DNA of 64,000 nucleotides, taken from contig JASANE010003364.1 in the NCBI GenBank assembly GCA_030248225.1, positions 52,459 to 116,458 of the forward strand, in the 5' to 3' direction. Position 1 is the first letter of the stretch. Every line of letters begins with the position of its first letter. Shown piece after piece: positions 26,701 through 40,270 of this stretch. The translations under genes and the position numbers were made by a program. Below the pieces are notes generated by a model that worked only from the letters and a program-made list of their open reading frames with translations, ran no database searches and was not told the origin of the DNA. This DNA is from Trileptium ribeirensis (lineage: Eukaryota > Nematoda > Enoplea > Enoplida > Thoracostomopsidae).

Positions 26701-29700
26701 AGCTCTTTTTTCGAGGCTAGCCTCGCTATTCGCAATACTTATTTCTGTATCTTTCATTTCGAGATTTGAAACTTCACCTTTGGTTTGTGCTTCAGCAAGG
26801 TAGTCTTGTAATACATCTTCGTAATGTTGCTCATAAATCGTAATTTCCGGCAATTTACTAGGAACCGCATTGCTTTCGTCGAGAACATACTCATGTTCGC
26901 TAAACTTAACTGATTCTGCAGTACCATCTAACGGCGTTTTTGTTGGTTCTGATTCGTCATCGGTTTCATATTTCTCTTCTTCATGTGGCATTTCAGCCGC
27001 AAACTGCCGTGTCGATGTATAACCGTCTTTTTGACGAGTTGAATCTTCTACGTATTCATCTGATTTCAGTTTCAACTCTTCATATTCAGCTGTCGATGCA
27101 GACAGTTCTGTGGATCCATCACTGGCGGTAAACTCAGATTCTTCTTCTACCGCTGAGACATGTTCTGTAGACTGTTCGTGCGGGGCATCGTGCTCCTTCG
27201 TAACAATTCGAGCATGTACTGGTGTTCCTTCTGGTACCGTAATCTCCTCACATACTGGCAATTGTTCAGTCAGCCCAGTATGTTCGTGATCCGATCCCCA
27301 TGATGCCGCATCTTCATCCGTTACGGCGTCTTCACCGTGCTTATGTTTTTCTTGAGGTAGCTCAGCGTCTTGTTCTTGAGCTAAGTATGGCGTTGGATAT
27401 GGAACTTTTGTCTCTGATTCATCGTCTCTGTAGTCAGCTTGCTGTGTGGGTAAAATAGACAATTCATCAATTTGCGATAAACTTTCCGCATCTGATATAA
27501 CGAGTGCACTGTGCTTTTGTGCATCGACAGGCTGAACGTCAATGATCTGCGCATGGTCTTCATGATGTAAACAATAGATCGGAATCTCTGAAGTTGGTTG
27601 TGTTTTGTCTGAATCCTCAGCAGAAGCCGTACCGAGGACTCTTTCCAATTCTGGTCCAAAATCAATTTCATACACATCTTTTGGAAGCTGTTTCTCGGCG
27701 GTAAATTCTTTATAGAGAACGCTGCTATCAAGAGCTTGCACTGGCGCTGTTGCTTTTTCTTCGTCGACCGCTGCAAATTTCTGTTGGTATAGCTCAGTCG
27801 GCACGGAGATGTCTGTTGATTCCAAGATATATTTCTTCATACCGACATGCATTGGATCCACACCAGGATGACTTTCATGCATTGCAATAGATGGCTCGGT
27901 GTCAAGTTGACGCAGCGGGTCGTTGTATGCCATTGAGTGAACTTTAATTTTTTCTGTTCCGCCGTCGAGCTGTGTCAGCATTTCTTCACAAGGTTCTTTT
28001 TGTGCAAACAATTCAGTCTTGTCATAAACTGAAACAGACATAGTGTCTGCTATTTCTGGTCCTGCACCACGGACCACGTCTCCAGTTTCGGAAGAGGCTT
28101 CAGCAAGATGTGGTGTTTCTTTTTCATCGTGCTTGTAAATGCAAATATCTTGCGCTTCTCTATCACGATCGAATTTCTTGTCGTCAACATCTCTTTGTGT
28201 AGACACCGTAGCTTCTTCGCGCGTAATTTCTGGAAATTGTTCGGACTCTACTTCTGTCTTTTTCGTGTACTCTTCCTCTGTATGTGGAACATTTTCCTCA
28301 AAACGTTGTGAAGATTCTTTGAGATTCTGCCGGCGCGTATCAATGTCAGCAATTTCAACAGCCATTATTTCTTGATTCATCTCTACATAAATGTCACGGT
28401 TGCTTTCAAAGTCTTTCAATATATCAGCATCTTTTTCGGTCCATATGCTTTCTTTAGCAATCACATCTACAGCATCTGAAGTTTCATGCCCATAGTCGTC
28501 TTTTTGTTCATCCATATTTTTGTCGCCTGGTATTTCAGCTAAATCTAGTTCTGCATCCGCTGGAGGTAAGATATCTTCTTCTTCCATTTCCTTTTGAAGC
28601 TGCCTCGTCACTTCTGTTCCGCTTTTGGTTTCAAGTATATTCATTGTAGTTATGTCTACTTCGGAATAAATATTGGTGTCTTCATGGACAATATCCACCT
28701 CTATTTCGCCAACGTTATTGTCTGCAGTCGCAGTTGGTGTGGAGTGTTTATCAGTTGCAACCGAAAAACCAGTTGTTGCATCAGAAACTGATATTTCCCC
28801 TGAAGACTTGCTTTTTATTGTTACTTCTGTTTTTTGCTGCTGATTATCGTCGTAGGCGATGATATCAGTTTCGTCAGTGGTAGAGGTAGTTATTTTGTCG
28901 TACAGATGTCCTAATCCAATCGCAGTGCCAATTATCGGCGCCGTAATTCCCATGCCAACATATTTGCCTACTTGTAATGCACGACTCCCTTCTTCTTGTT
29001 CAGGCCGATAAATTTGATTCTCAGATACCGCTTTATCGGTTGCACCGTCTTTAAGCACTACATCATGCATTGTTTCTTCAGCACTTTTTTCGAGGCTAGC
29101 CTCGCTATTCGCAATACTTATTTCTGTATCTCTCATTTCGTTATTTGAGACTTCACCTTTGGTTCGTGCTTCAGCAAGGTATTCTTGTAATACATCTTCG
29201 TAATGCTGCTCATAAATCGTCATTTCCGGCAATTTACTAGGAACCGAAGTGCTTTCGTCGAAAACATACTCACGTTCGCTAAACTTAACTGATTCTGCAG
29301 TACCATCTAACGGCGTTTTTGTTGGTTCTGATTCGTCATCGGTTTCATATTTCTCTTCTTCATGTGATATTTCAGCCGCAAGCTGCTGTGTCGACGTATA
29401 ACCTTCTTTTTGACGAGTTGAAGCTTCTACGTATTCATCTGATTTCAGTTTCAGCTCTTCATATTCAACCGTCGATGGAGATAATTCTGTGGATCCATCA
29501 CTGGCGGTAAACTCAGGTTCTTCTTCTACCGCTGAAACATGTTCTGTAGATTGTTCGTGCGGGGCTTCGTGCTCCTTCGTATCAATTGGAGCATGTACTG
29601 GTGTTGCTTCTGGTACCGTAATCTCTTCACATACTGGCAATTGCTCAGTCAGCCCAGTATGTTCGTGATCCGATCCACTTGGCGCCGCATCTTCATTCGT

Positions 29701-32700
29701 TACGGCGTCTTCACCGTGCTTATGTTGTTCTTGAGGTAGCTCAGCGTCTTGTTCTTGAGCTAAGTGTGGCGTTGGATATGAAACTTTTGTCTCTGCTTCG
29801 TCGTATCTGTAGTCAGCTTGCTGTGTGGGTAAAATAGATGATTCATCAATTTGCGATAAACTTTCCGCACCTGATATAACGAGTGCACTGTGCTTTTGTT
29901 CATCGACAGGCTGAACGTCATAGATCTGCGCCTGGTCTTCATGATGTAAAGAATAGATCTGTTGTGTTTCGTCTGAATCCTCAGCAGAAACCGTACCGAG
30001 GACTCTTTCCATTTCTGGTCCAAAATCAATTTCATACACATCTTTTGGAAACTGTTTCTCGGCGGTGAATTCTTTATCAGAAACGCCACTGTCAAGAGCT
30101 TGCATTGGCATCGTTGCTTTTTCTTCGTCGATCGCCGCAAATCTCTGTTGGTATAGCTCAGTCGGCTCGGAGATGTCTGTTGATTCCAAGATATATTTCT
30201 CCATACCGACATGCATTGGATTCACACCTGGATGACGTTCATGCACTGCAATAGATGGCTGAATATCAAGATGGAGAAACGGGTCGTTGTATGCCATTGA
30301 ATGAACTTCAATTTTCTCTGCTTCACCGTCGAGCTGTGTCAATATTTCTTCGCAAGGTTCTTTTTGTGCAAACAATTCAGTCTTGTCATAAACTGAAACA
30401 GGTATAGTGTCTGCTATTTCTGAGCCTGCACCACGGACCACGTCTACAATTTCGGAAGTGCTTTGAGCAAGATGTGATGTTTCTTCTTCATCGTGCTTGT
30501 AAATGCGAATATCTTGCGCCTCACTATCACGATCGAATTTGTTGTCGTCAACATCTCTTTGTGTAGACACCGTAGCTTGTTCGCGCGTAATTTCTGGAAA
30601 CTGTTCGGACTCTACTTTTGTATGTCTCGTGTACTCTTCATCTGTATGTGGAACATCTTCCTCAAAACGTGGTGAAGGTTCTTTGAGATTTTGCAGGCAC
30701 GTATCAATGTCAGCAATTTCGGCAGCCATTATTTCTTTATTCATCTCTACATAAAAGTCACGGCCGCTTTCAGATTCTTTCAATATATCAGCATATTTTT
30801 CGGTCCATATGCTTTCTTTAGCCATCACATCTGCAGCATCTGAAGTTTCATGCCCATAGTCCTCTTTTTGTTCACCTATATTCGCTCCGCCTGGAACTTC
30901 AGCTAAAACTTGTTTTGTATCCGGTGGGAGTGATATTTTTTCTTCTATCAGATCCTTCTGAGGCTGTCTAGTCACTTCTAATCCGCTTTTGCTTTGATCT
31001 TTATTCATTGTAGTTACATCCACGTCGGGAGCAACACCGGTGTCTTCATTAACAATTTCCCCTTCCAGTTCGCCAACGGTATTGTCTGCAGTCGCAGTTG
31101 GTGTAGAGTGTTTATCAGTTGGCATTGATATACCAGTCCTTGCGTCAGAAGCTGGTATTTCTCCTGTAGGCTTGCCTTTTATTGTTACTTCTGTTTCTTG
31201 CTCTTGATTATCGTCGTAGGCGATGATATCGATTTGGTCAGTAGTAGAGCTAGTTATTTTGTCGTACAGATGTCCTAATCCAATCGCAGTGCCAATTATC
31301 GGCGCAGCAATTCCTATGACAACATATTTGGCTGCTTCTAATGCACGACTTCCTTCTTCTTGTTCAGGCTGATCAAGTATATTCTCAGATACCGCTTTAG
31401 GAGTTGAACCGTCTGTGAGCACCATATTATGCATTGTTTCTTCCACACCACTATCAAGATTAGCCTCGGTGTTGACAATACTTATATCAGTATTTTTCAT
31501 TTCGAAATTTAAGACTTCACCTTTGGTTTGTGCTTCAGGAAGGTATTGTTGTGATGCATCTTCGTAATGCTGCTCATAAATCAAAATTTCTGGCAGCAAT
31601 TTACTAGGAACCGCAGTGCTTTCGTCGAGAACATACTCATGTTCGCTTGACTTACTCGGTTCTGTAGTATCATCTAACGGTGTTTTTGTTGGTTCTGGTT
31701 CATCATTGGTTTGATATTTCTCTTCTTCATGTGGAATTTCAGCAGCAAACTGCTGTGTCGATGTATAGCCCTCTCCTTGAAGAGTTGAAGCTTCTATATA
31801 GTCATCTGATTTCGGTTTCAACTGTTCATAGTCAGCTTTTGATGTAGATAATTCTGTGGATCCACCAGTGACTCTTAACTCAGGTGCTTCTTCTACCGCT
31901 GACAAATGTTCTGTAGATTGTTCGTGCGAGGCAGCGTGCTCCTGCGTTGCAATTGGTACATGCACTTGTGTTGCTTCTGGTGCCGTCATTTTCACAAATA
32001 CTGGGAATTGCTCAGTCGGCCTAGTGTATTCGTGATCCGTTCCCGTTGGTCCCGCATCTTCATCTAATTCAGCATCTTCCCCGTGCTTATGTTTTTCTTG
32101 AGGTAGCTCATCGTCTTGTTCTAGAGCTAAGTATGGCGTCGAACATGGAAATTTTGTCTCTGCTTTATCATCTTTGTAGTCAGCCTGCTGTGCGGGCAAA
32201 GTAGACGATTCATCAGTTTGCGATAAACTTTCCGCATCTGATATAACGAGTGCACTACGCTTTTGTGCATCGATAGGCTGAACGTCAAACATCTGCACCT
32301 GGTCTTCATGATGTAAAGAATAAATCGGAATCTTTGATGTTTGTGGTGTTTCATCTGAATCCTCAGTAGAAACCGTAACGAGATCGTTTTCCATTTCGGG
32401 TTTAGAATCAATTTCATACACATCTTCTGAAAGCTGTTGCTCGGCGGTGAATTCTTTATCAAGAGCTTGCATTGGCATTGTTGCTTTTTCTTCATCGACC
32501 GCTGTAAATTTCTGTTGGTATAGCTCAGTTGGCATGTAGATGTCTGTTGGTTCCTTGACACATTTGTCTATATCGACATGCATTGGCTGCGCACAAGGAT
32601 GACGTACATGCGCTGCACTAGATGGTTGACTATCAAGCTGGAACAACGGATCGGTGTATGCCATTGAATGAACATAAATGTTATCTGCTGTGCCGTCGAG

Positions 32701-35700
32701 CTGTGTTATTTCTTCGCAGGATTCCTTTTGTGCAGACAACACACTTTTGTCATAAACGAAAACAGGCAAAGTGTCTGCTAATTCTGGTACCGCATTACGA
32801 ACTATGTCTCCTGTTTCAAAAGAAAGATGTGATGTTTCTTCTTCGTCATGCTTGTCAATGCGAATTTCCTGTTCTTCACTATCATGCTCGGATTTGTCGT
32901 TGACGTCTGTCTGTATAGATACGATAGCTTCTTCGTGCGTAATTTCTGGAAATTGTTCGGAATCTAGCTCCGTCTGTCTGTTGTATTCTTCCTCTGTATG
33001 TGGAACATTTTCCTCAAAAGGTGACGAAGGTTCGTTGAGATTTTCCGGGCTCGTAGGAATCTCAACAATTTCAGCAGCCGTTATTTTTTTATCAACGTCT
33101 ATATAATTTCCACGTTCGTGTTCAGATTGTTTCACTATATCAGCATCTATTTCGGTCCATATGCTTTCTTTGGCAATCACATCTGCAGCATCTGGAGTTT
33201 CATGTCTATAGTCATCTTTTTGTTCACCTATATTTGTTTCGTCTGGAACTTCAGCAAAATCTTGTTTTGCATCCGGTGGAAGTAATATTTCTTCTTCTAT
33301 CATTACTTCTTGAGGCTGTCTAGTTACTTCTAATCCGCTTTTGCGTTCATATATATTCACTGTAGTTACGTCTTGTTCGGGAGAAACACCGGTGTATTCA
33401 TGAATAATATCCTCCTCAAGTTCGCCGAGGCTACTGTCTGCAGCCGCAATTGGTTTGTAGTGCTTATCAGTTTGAACCAAAATACCATTCCTTGCGTCAG
33501 TAGCTGGTATTTCCTCTGCAGGTTTGCCTTTTATTGTTACTTCTGTTTCTTGCTCTTGATTATCGTCGTAGGCGACGATATCAGTTTTGTCAGCGGTAGA
33601 GCTAGTTATTTTGTCGTACATATGTCTTAATCCAATCGCAGTGCCAATTATCGGCGCCGTAATCCCCATGCCAGCATATTTGGCTACTTCAAATGCGTGA
33701 CTCCCTTCTTGTTCAGGCTGATCAACTTCACTCTCAGATACCGCTTCCAGGTCTGTGATAGCAATATCATGCATTGATTCTTCAGTACTTTTTTCGTGAC
33801 TAGCCTCGGCAGTAGCAATACTTATTACTGTATCTTTCATTTGGAAGCTTGAGACTTCACCTTTGGTATCTGCTTCAGGAAGATATTGTGATACATCTTT
33901 GTAATGCTTCTCATAAATCGAAATTTCCGGCCGTTTAGTTGTTACTGATGTGTCGTCATCGACAGCATTCCCATGTTCGCTAATCTCGCTCGGTTCTGAT
34001 GTACCGTCTAACGTTGTTCTTGTTGGTTCTGATATGCCGTTGGTAGTATATTTACCTTCTTCAGGTGGTGTTCCAGCTGTAAACGGCGATGTGTAACCGC
34101 CTTCTTGATGAGTTAAAGCTTCTATATGTACATCTGATTTCAGTTTCGGCTCTTCAACCTCTGCTGTCGGTGCAGATAGTTCTACAAAGCCATTACAGAC
34201 GGCTAACTGAGGTTCACCTTCTAAATCGATCGGAACATGTAGTGGTGTTGCTTTAGGTACTGTCATTTGCACGCAGATTGGCTTTCCCTCAGCCAGCTCA
34301 GCGTGTTCAATATCCGCTCCACTAGGAGCCATACCTTTATTTAATTCGGCTATTGCACCGTGTTTAAGTTTATCTTGAGGCAGCTCAGCGTCTTGTTCTT
34401 GAACCAAATGTGCAGTTGAATATGGAATTATTGCTTCTCCTTTATCATCTACATAATCAGGTTGCTGTGCGGGTAAAGTAGGCGATTCACTAATTTTTAA
34501 TAAGCGTTCCGAATCTGATACAACAAATGCACTACGTTCGTGCACATCGAAAGGTTGAACAGCAAATACCTGCTTCTGGTCTACATGGTCTAAAGCACAG
34601 GTTGGAATCTGTGTTGTTTGCAGTTTTTCATATGAGTTCTCTGCTGATGCTGGTGCAGCGTCGCTTTCCATTTCCTGTCCAAAATCTGGTGTATACACAT
34701 CTTGTTCAAATAGTTTATCGGGGATGGATGCTTTATCTGGAACGCCGCTGTCAAAAGCGCGTATTGATATTTTTGTTTTTTCTTCATTTTCCTCCCTAAA
34801 ATTTTGTTCATTTATTTCAGTTGAAATCGAGCTATCTATTGGTTCGTAACAATCTTTCTCCATATCGACGTTCATAGACGCAGTAATTCGATGATGTTCC
34901 CGTTCTTCAGTAGATGGTTGAGTGCCACACTGCAGCAAAGGGTCCTTATGTGCCAATGAATGAATTTCAATTTTCACCGGTCCATCATCGAATGGTGACA
35001 TCGTTTCTTCGTGAAATTCCTTTTGTGCAGTCAACTCAGTCTTGGTGGAAATTAAAACAGGCAAAGCATCCTTTATCTGAGATTCAGCTTCGCTAATTAT
35101 TTCTTTTGTTTCTGCAGCGGTTCCAGCAAGGTATGAAGTTTCTTGAAAATCCTCCTTGTAAATAAAAGTTTCCTGGTTTTCAGTGCCGTGGACCAAATTC
35201 TGGTCTTCGACGGGTGACTGTGTATATGGTTTAACCAGTTTATCTGTTACATCTGAAACTGGTGTGGATTCCAGTTCTGTCTGCTTGATGTAGTCATCTT
35301 CCATATGCGTGACATTTTCTCCAAAATGGTGTGGCGATTCTTCGCTGTACTTTGCGCTAACGGGGATCCCTACAATTTCTGCAGCGGAAATTTCAAGTTC
35401 GTCATCTACAGAAATGTCATGTTGCAGTGGTTCAGTTAATTCTTTCGACATATTACCACTTTTTTCTGTCCATCTGACTTCTTCCACGTTGACCTCAGTA
35501 TTCATTGGAAGTTCATGCTCATAGTTGTTGGTTGGTACGCTGTCAATGGTTGGTTTATATTGATCCTTTCGGTATGAGGATTCAAGTGATATTTCTTGAG
35601 AATCTTTTTGATTTTTTTGGTACTCCTGAGGCTGTGCATGTATTTCGTACGTGTCTCTTGTAGCGCCCGCTTGCTTATCTTCAGTATAAGTTTCGTAGTC

Positions 35701-37403
35701 ATCTACTGCTTTATGTAGCAGCTCTGGCGATGCTTTGACATGTTCTATATTCTGAACTGGAATCTGGATTGTTTCATTTCCGGATATAGTAGTCTCATAT
35801 GTAAAATATTCGTCAGATTTGGCGGTTTCTGCATGCTCAGTTTTGTCTGGTTCGTCATCTACTGAGATGCTATCGATACTGAAGGCGTTCTGTGGAGACT
35901 CGCAGGGTTGTACTTTATCGTCAAAAGAATCTGCATACTTGTCAACAAGTACCGTTGCTTCAACTCTTTGATCCTCGGTTTTGCCCAGCAAGTAGTCGAC
36001 TTCTTCAACTGTATCTGGTTTATCTGCAGTATCGTGACAGGGTACCATCGTAACAGCAATGTCATCGTTATCTGTGGACTCATTTTCTTCAACTGGTATA
36101 TCAGCTATGGTTTTATTATCAATAATACTTCTATATGAGGTTTGAGATAGCTCAGCGCTAGAAATAGAAATACCGCTTGTGTCGCCATCCTTGTTGGACT
36201 CATGAATATCATCATGCAAATCTAATGATGTGTAATCAAGGTAGCTTATATTGTCTGCAAACGTTTTGTCTTTGACGGAATCTGCACAGAGATTGAGCTG
36301 TTGCTCCACTGTATCGCCGGCATTTGGATCTTCACGTCGATACGATAGAACTACATCTGCTGGCGGGGCAGAAGGCAGCGGATGGGTTGTCGGCTCTCTC
36401 ACCTTTTCAGTCGTTGCGGATTCAAATTTTGTCTGCTCGCAAACCGAATCACTGCTATCCACCTGCAATTGTTTGGATTTAGGTAGACCATGTTGTTTGT
36501 CATCTGCATCTTCCAGCTGTTCATGTAAAATGTTGTCGTCGTCTGGTCCCTGATAATCGGTCAACTCTTGCAGCTTAGTTTTCTCATCTGGCGCACCCGT
36601 ATGTCGCATAATAATTGTGCTTTCTTTCTCATGCACAGTTTCTTGTTCGCTGTCCAACGCGCCGGTTGCATCTGCTAGTGGAACCGAAGCGGACGATGTC
36701 GACCAAACAATCTTTGTCTCACGATAGACTTCCTTTTCAAAACGTGGACGATAGCCGTAGGTTGTTGATGGACCATCTCGCCTTCTTGCAACCACAGTTT
36801 CTTTTTCAGTTGTTTCAGCTCCATTTGGAGTGACATGTTTTCTACGCGATACACTCTGTTGAATTTCTTGTTTTATCGGACTTCTGCTGCGTGCTTCATC
36901 AAGTTTGTCTTCGTTAGAAATGGATGAATATAAGTCTGGTGTGCTGCGTTGATCCATTGTTATAGCGCCATCAGTGTCGACAACAACTTCACCACCGCTG
37001 CTACCACTAGTTTCTCCATTTTGTGTAGTGGTTTTACGCTGTTTGTTTTCATCACTTATTGGTGCGTGATATTCGGTTGTCCATTTTTCAACTGTTGTCG
37101 TATGCTCCACAATTTCCTGATCGTCATCAGATTGTGTAAGTAGTGTTTCACTGACGATTGGTTGCGAACTTTCCATGATAGTTCGCCCTGAGCTGCCTCG
37201 TGACGAGAATGCTGGAACTTTCGGCGGTAACGACTGGTCTTCAAATTGTCGTATACGATCAAAAACAGACAACGTCTTTGATTTCTCCTCGCTATCAGTT
37301 TTTAATCCGAGGGTTTGTTGTTCTATCGGCATCGGCTCTTTTGGCAACGTGGTTTTAACCACTTCCCTTGTAGTTTCCACCGGTGCTTCCCATTGATAAA
37401 TTT
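11767..37403 (-). CDS. Giant ankyrin-type tail exon (UNC-44-like), about 8,540 codons, intact
   Basis: One frame is open for 25.6 kb and ends with TGA at 11769-11767. It has no in-frame ATG at its upstream end. It is preceded by a nematode-like acceptor (37410-37404), so it is a large, probably terminal exon and not a whole gene. The product is highly acidic and rich in Ser, Thr, Glu and Asp. Residues below are counted from 37380. The start, with 'TVEKWTTEYH' near residue 95, is unique. Residues about 630-6490 are a tandem repeat array. Residues about 6790-7230 (16.9-15.7 kb) are non-repetitive and look folded ('LLPIVPAVRNQIIAKTL', 'LVALVNHIVECAKEIIRRR'). The C-terminus has 'TRTVTTRVVDPVVQQIRF' and 'DDLGNITKTVIRRI', recalling ankyrin regulatory tails ('..VTRKVIRRY'). 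Giant ankyrin exons in nematodes (unc-44) and flies (Ank2) form axonal cytoskeletal isoforms. The ankyrin repeats, ZU5/UPA and death domains are not in the window, so the assignment is likely but not proven. Confidence 0.7.
17900..35500 (-). repeat. Tandem in-frame repeats of about 2.38 kb inside the giant exon
   Basis: The conserved word 'gtcgtacag' (one copy 'gtggtacag') and its surroundings recur at 19378, 21757, 24136, 26518, 28897, 31261 and 33613. The spacings are 2379, 2379, 2382, 2379, 2364 and 2352 bases, all multiples of three. A second marker (protein 'DVQP.DxQK.SAxVIS') occurs eight times, from 34550 to 17990, so there are about eight units with worn edge copies. Each unit of about 790 residues carries the same order of blocks: 'IYEQHYEDV', a hydrophobic 'API[IV]GTAIGLG[HY]LYDKI' segment, 'YDDNQ[EQ]QET', 'KESxWTE', 'VYDKTEL', 'EVHSMAY', 'DVYEID' and 'DVQP'. 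Units between about 20.4 and 25.2 kb are nearly identical, and those at the ends are most diverged. Confidence 0.9.
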
Positions 37404-37410
37404 CTAAAAT
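37404..37410 (-). promoter_or_regulatory. Probable 3' splice site of the giant exon
   Basis: On the minus strand 'attttag' immediately precedes the open frame, which then reads without a Met ('..IYQWEAPVETTREVV'). The T-rich heptamer ending in AG fits short nematode acceptors. It explains why the frame has no initiator ATG. Upstream exons must lie to the right, beyond 37410. Confidence 0.55.
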
Positions 37411-39084
37411 TCACAACGATTATAAGTAGGTTTTCAAAATCATTCCAATTTCATTTTGCTTTAGTTTCTTGTTTTAGAATATATGACTACTGGATCATAG
37501 TAAAATGATGTTTTATAAGATTATAAAACAACTACAAGACATGCGCGCAATGATATTAAGTGTTTTGTTTGCTTCGTCTTAGGGCGTTAAACATGGATAC
37601 CGAATAGAAACTATGATTATCAATTTCAGAAGAAACTACATCCAACATTTCAAAACGGGCCAAAGCTATTTGTTACGAAAGAGAATTTTTTCAAACTATG
37701 AAGTTTGCCTTTGTGAAAATGAATTTACGACAACATATATTTGTTGGCCATGTCATAGTATTATTTATTAGAAGCTTTATCAATGATTCCTGAAATGCTA
37801 TGTAGTGAACTAGAACCAAAATTACTCAAAAAATTAAGTTTAACACGTCATTATTTGCATTTTTAAATTTAGACCAAATTCAATCAGAAAAGAGGCCGAC
37901 GTAAGTCCATGAGCTTTAAAAGCTGTGCATGCAGTATAACGAACTTTCATAATATGAACAACTTTATAAATCTAACCACCTTTGTATTCCCATCTTAAAA
38001 TTGTTCGTGCTGCGTCGCGCAATGAAAATTCAGCTCAATATTTGTTTGTCTTTCAAAATTTGTTCATCATTACCGATAACATATTGCAGAATTAGATTCC
38101 CCTTCCAAATTTCTTTGACAAGGTAATTGTTTCATAGGGTTTGTGTAATTTCAAAGTTGAGCATTTTGACTAGATTTATATAAGTCGTCGTAAAAATAGC
38201 ATGCACGCTCGAAAAAATCGAAATGCGAAGGTTTAATGAAGTCATTTTGTTTGCTCTCAGTCCGATATCCGGCAATTTTTAACGATAATTTTAGTGCCGT
38301 TCGACTCGGCTACGAGTAGCTCAAAAAGATACTATCCGGCCATGTTTATAACAGAAAAAATTAGTTCGATTAACTTGGGTTACCAGTGGTTCTTGGTACC
38401 AAAAACTTTCGAGAAATTTTGTTCTCAATTAAAGTACATAATTTCATATACCGGTGGAGCAGCATTGACGAGATGAGTCGAAAGCTGCTTCAATCAATTT
38501 GATCTATTCGTAGTGTGAATCAGAAAGTTTAGCAAATTATCTAACATATTTTGCTTTAGAATACAACCGTCTTAGCTAGTTATTTCAACCGCTCGATTGT
38601 CGTCGCTGAAATAGGGCAATTCCAGATAAATCGCTGGTGGTTCCGGGAATAAGCATTGATTTTGCAGTCACCAGAATTATTTGAGAACCATTATGTCATC
38701 AGTGTGATAAATTAACTAATTTTTGCATGCAGTAGACGTCCACAAATTTTACCATCTTTGGCGGAAGGAAGGTGGAGACGTCTTTACTAAGCCCAAAAAC
38801 ATACTTTAGAACAAGAACAGCAACATTAAGCTACGACAAATTCATATTATTTGTCAACGGTCTTCCTTATTGGAATTAAAAACGATGAGCAAGCTAATGA
38901 GGCGAACCGAGCCTAGTTTTCAAATAAGATCAAAAGAAACAGCTCACGCTCGAAGCTCTGCTCCTTCTGATTCATTAATGCAGGTTCGAAGCTCGGCCTG
39001 GCTCATTCCCTATAGCCCAGGCTCGGCTTTGCTCGCCTCTAGATTCACACCTTCATTAGCAACGAGTTTATAATACTTCTTCAT

Positions 39085-39320
39085 AATCATACATACACGA
39101 GGTCCGGGGTCCCAGCGGGAATATCGGGCGCTTCTCAGGGGGTCGCCAGGGGCGATAAATAGTGAAATTTTTGATAGTAAAAATTTTTCCAAATTTTGGC
39201 TGAGTTTCCCCCGATTTTTGTCAATTTTTTTCTCAATTTTTGATTGTTTTCCCCGTAACCTACCAGTGTGAGAGATAAAAGAAGCGGAACTGGTGGGTGT
39301 CCAATCCTCTGGGATACTAT
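39085..39320 (+). repeat. Dispersed repeat, copy C
   Basis: It starts with 'tcatacatacacgaggtccg', followed by a GC block with 'gccaggggcgataaat' and a T-rich stretch with 'aaatttttccaaattttgg'. It is the closest relative of copy A at 270-625. Confidence 0.55.
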
Positions 39321-40059
39321 TCCCTTCTATCTCATGAGCATGTATGTTTATAATCGTAATTATTTAAAAGAAGTCGTTATAATTAATACGGATAGTTGAA
39401 GTGGTATTTAACAGTTCAAGTGGTATTTAACTGATGCAAAAAAAACCAGTGCGCTGTTGCAATTTGTGATTCGGCTCATCGTTCTAAGTTTTCATTACAG
39501 CTTTGCGCCTATGTAAAGTTCATGCTCCGCGTTTTCGCTTAACCGTATTGCAAGTGCGCCGTCCTATCACTGCTCACACCGAGTAATTCCAAAACACACT
39601 TGTATCGGTTGGTATTAAACCAAATGCGTGTACTAGAGCATACAAACTTATAAGATATATTATTTTAGCGAACGCAGCGTGGAGACATCTTCGGTTTCAA
39701 ATAATATAAATATCCAGTTGAGGGTAGTTCGGTATTCCATCTTTCTATAGCTACTAACAGCTTCAAATATTGTTCGTATAATATATATGTATATATAATA
39801 CATAGGTATTTAATACATGCGTACAGCTGTTTGGAATAAATATTGTTGATCACGAGTCTCCCAAATACCAGACATATTTTAAATTTATCAACTACATTGA
39901 ACTTTGACCGATGTTTCTGTTGTACGATTTAGTTAAATATTGATCAATGCCGCTGCTTAGTTTGTAATTGTGGTTTAGCTCGAAAAGCTTCGAAAGCAAT
40001 GTGTTCTGTGCTTGTAGTTCCACTAGCAAAAATGACAAACCTAGAAAAACTTTTCACGG

Positions 40060-40270
40060 CCATGGAAATATATTTAATCATGCTTTTGAAAATTTGTAAA
40101 AATTGTAATAAAATTATGTAAAGTAACTGAAATTATGTGAAATTTAACAAAACTTTCGCAAATTTGGCAAAAATATTTAAGTCCCGGAAGATTTCAAATA
40201 TTAACATTCTGCCCTACCCCATCCCCTTGCCGACCTTCAGAACATCCCAAGCTGACGGACTTTCAACTCA
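40060..40270 (-). repeat. Dispersed repeat, copy D (reverse)
   Basis: Minus-strand plan as in copy B: a GC-rich block ('ggcaaggggatggggtagg') and then a run of 'aattt'-type words. Similarity to the other copies is mostly in organisation and short words, so membership is tentative. Confidence 0.35.

Noticed and set aside
18000..35500. CRISPR-like or satellite array
   Set aside because: The repeats are 2.38 kb coding units inside one frame, not short repeats with spacers.
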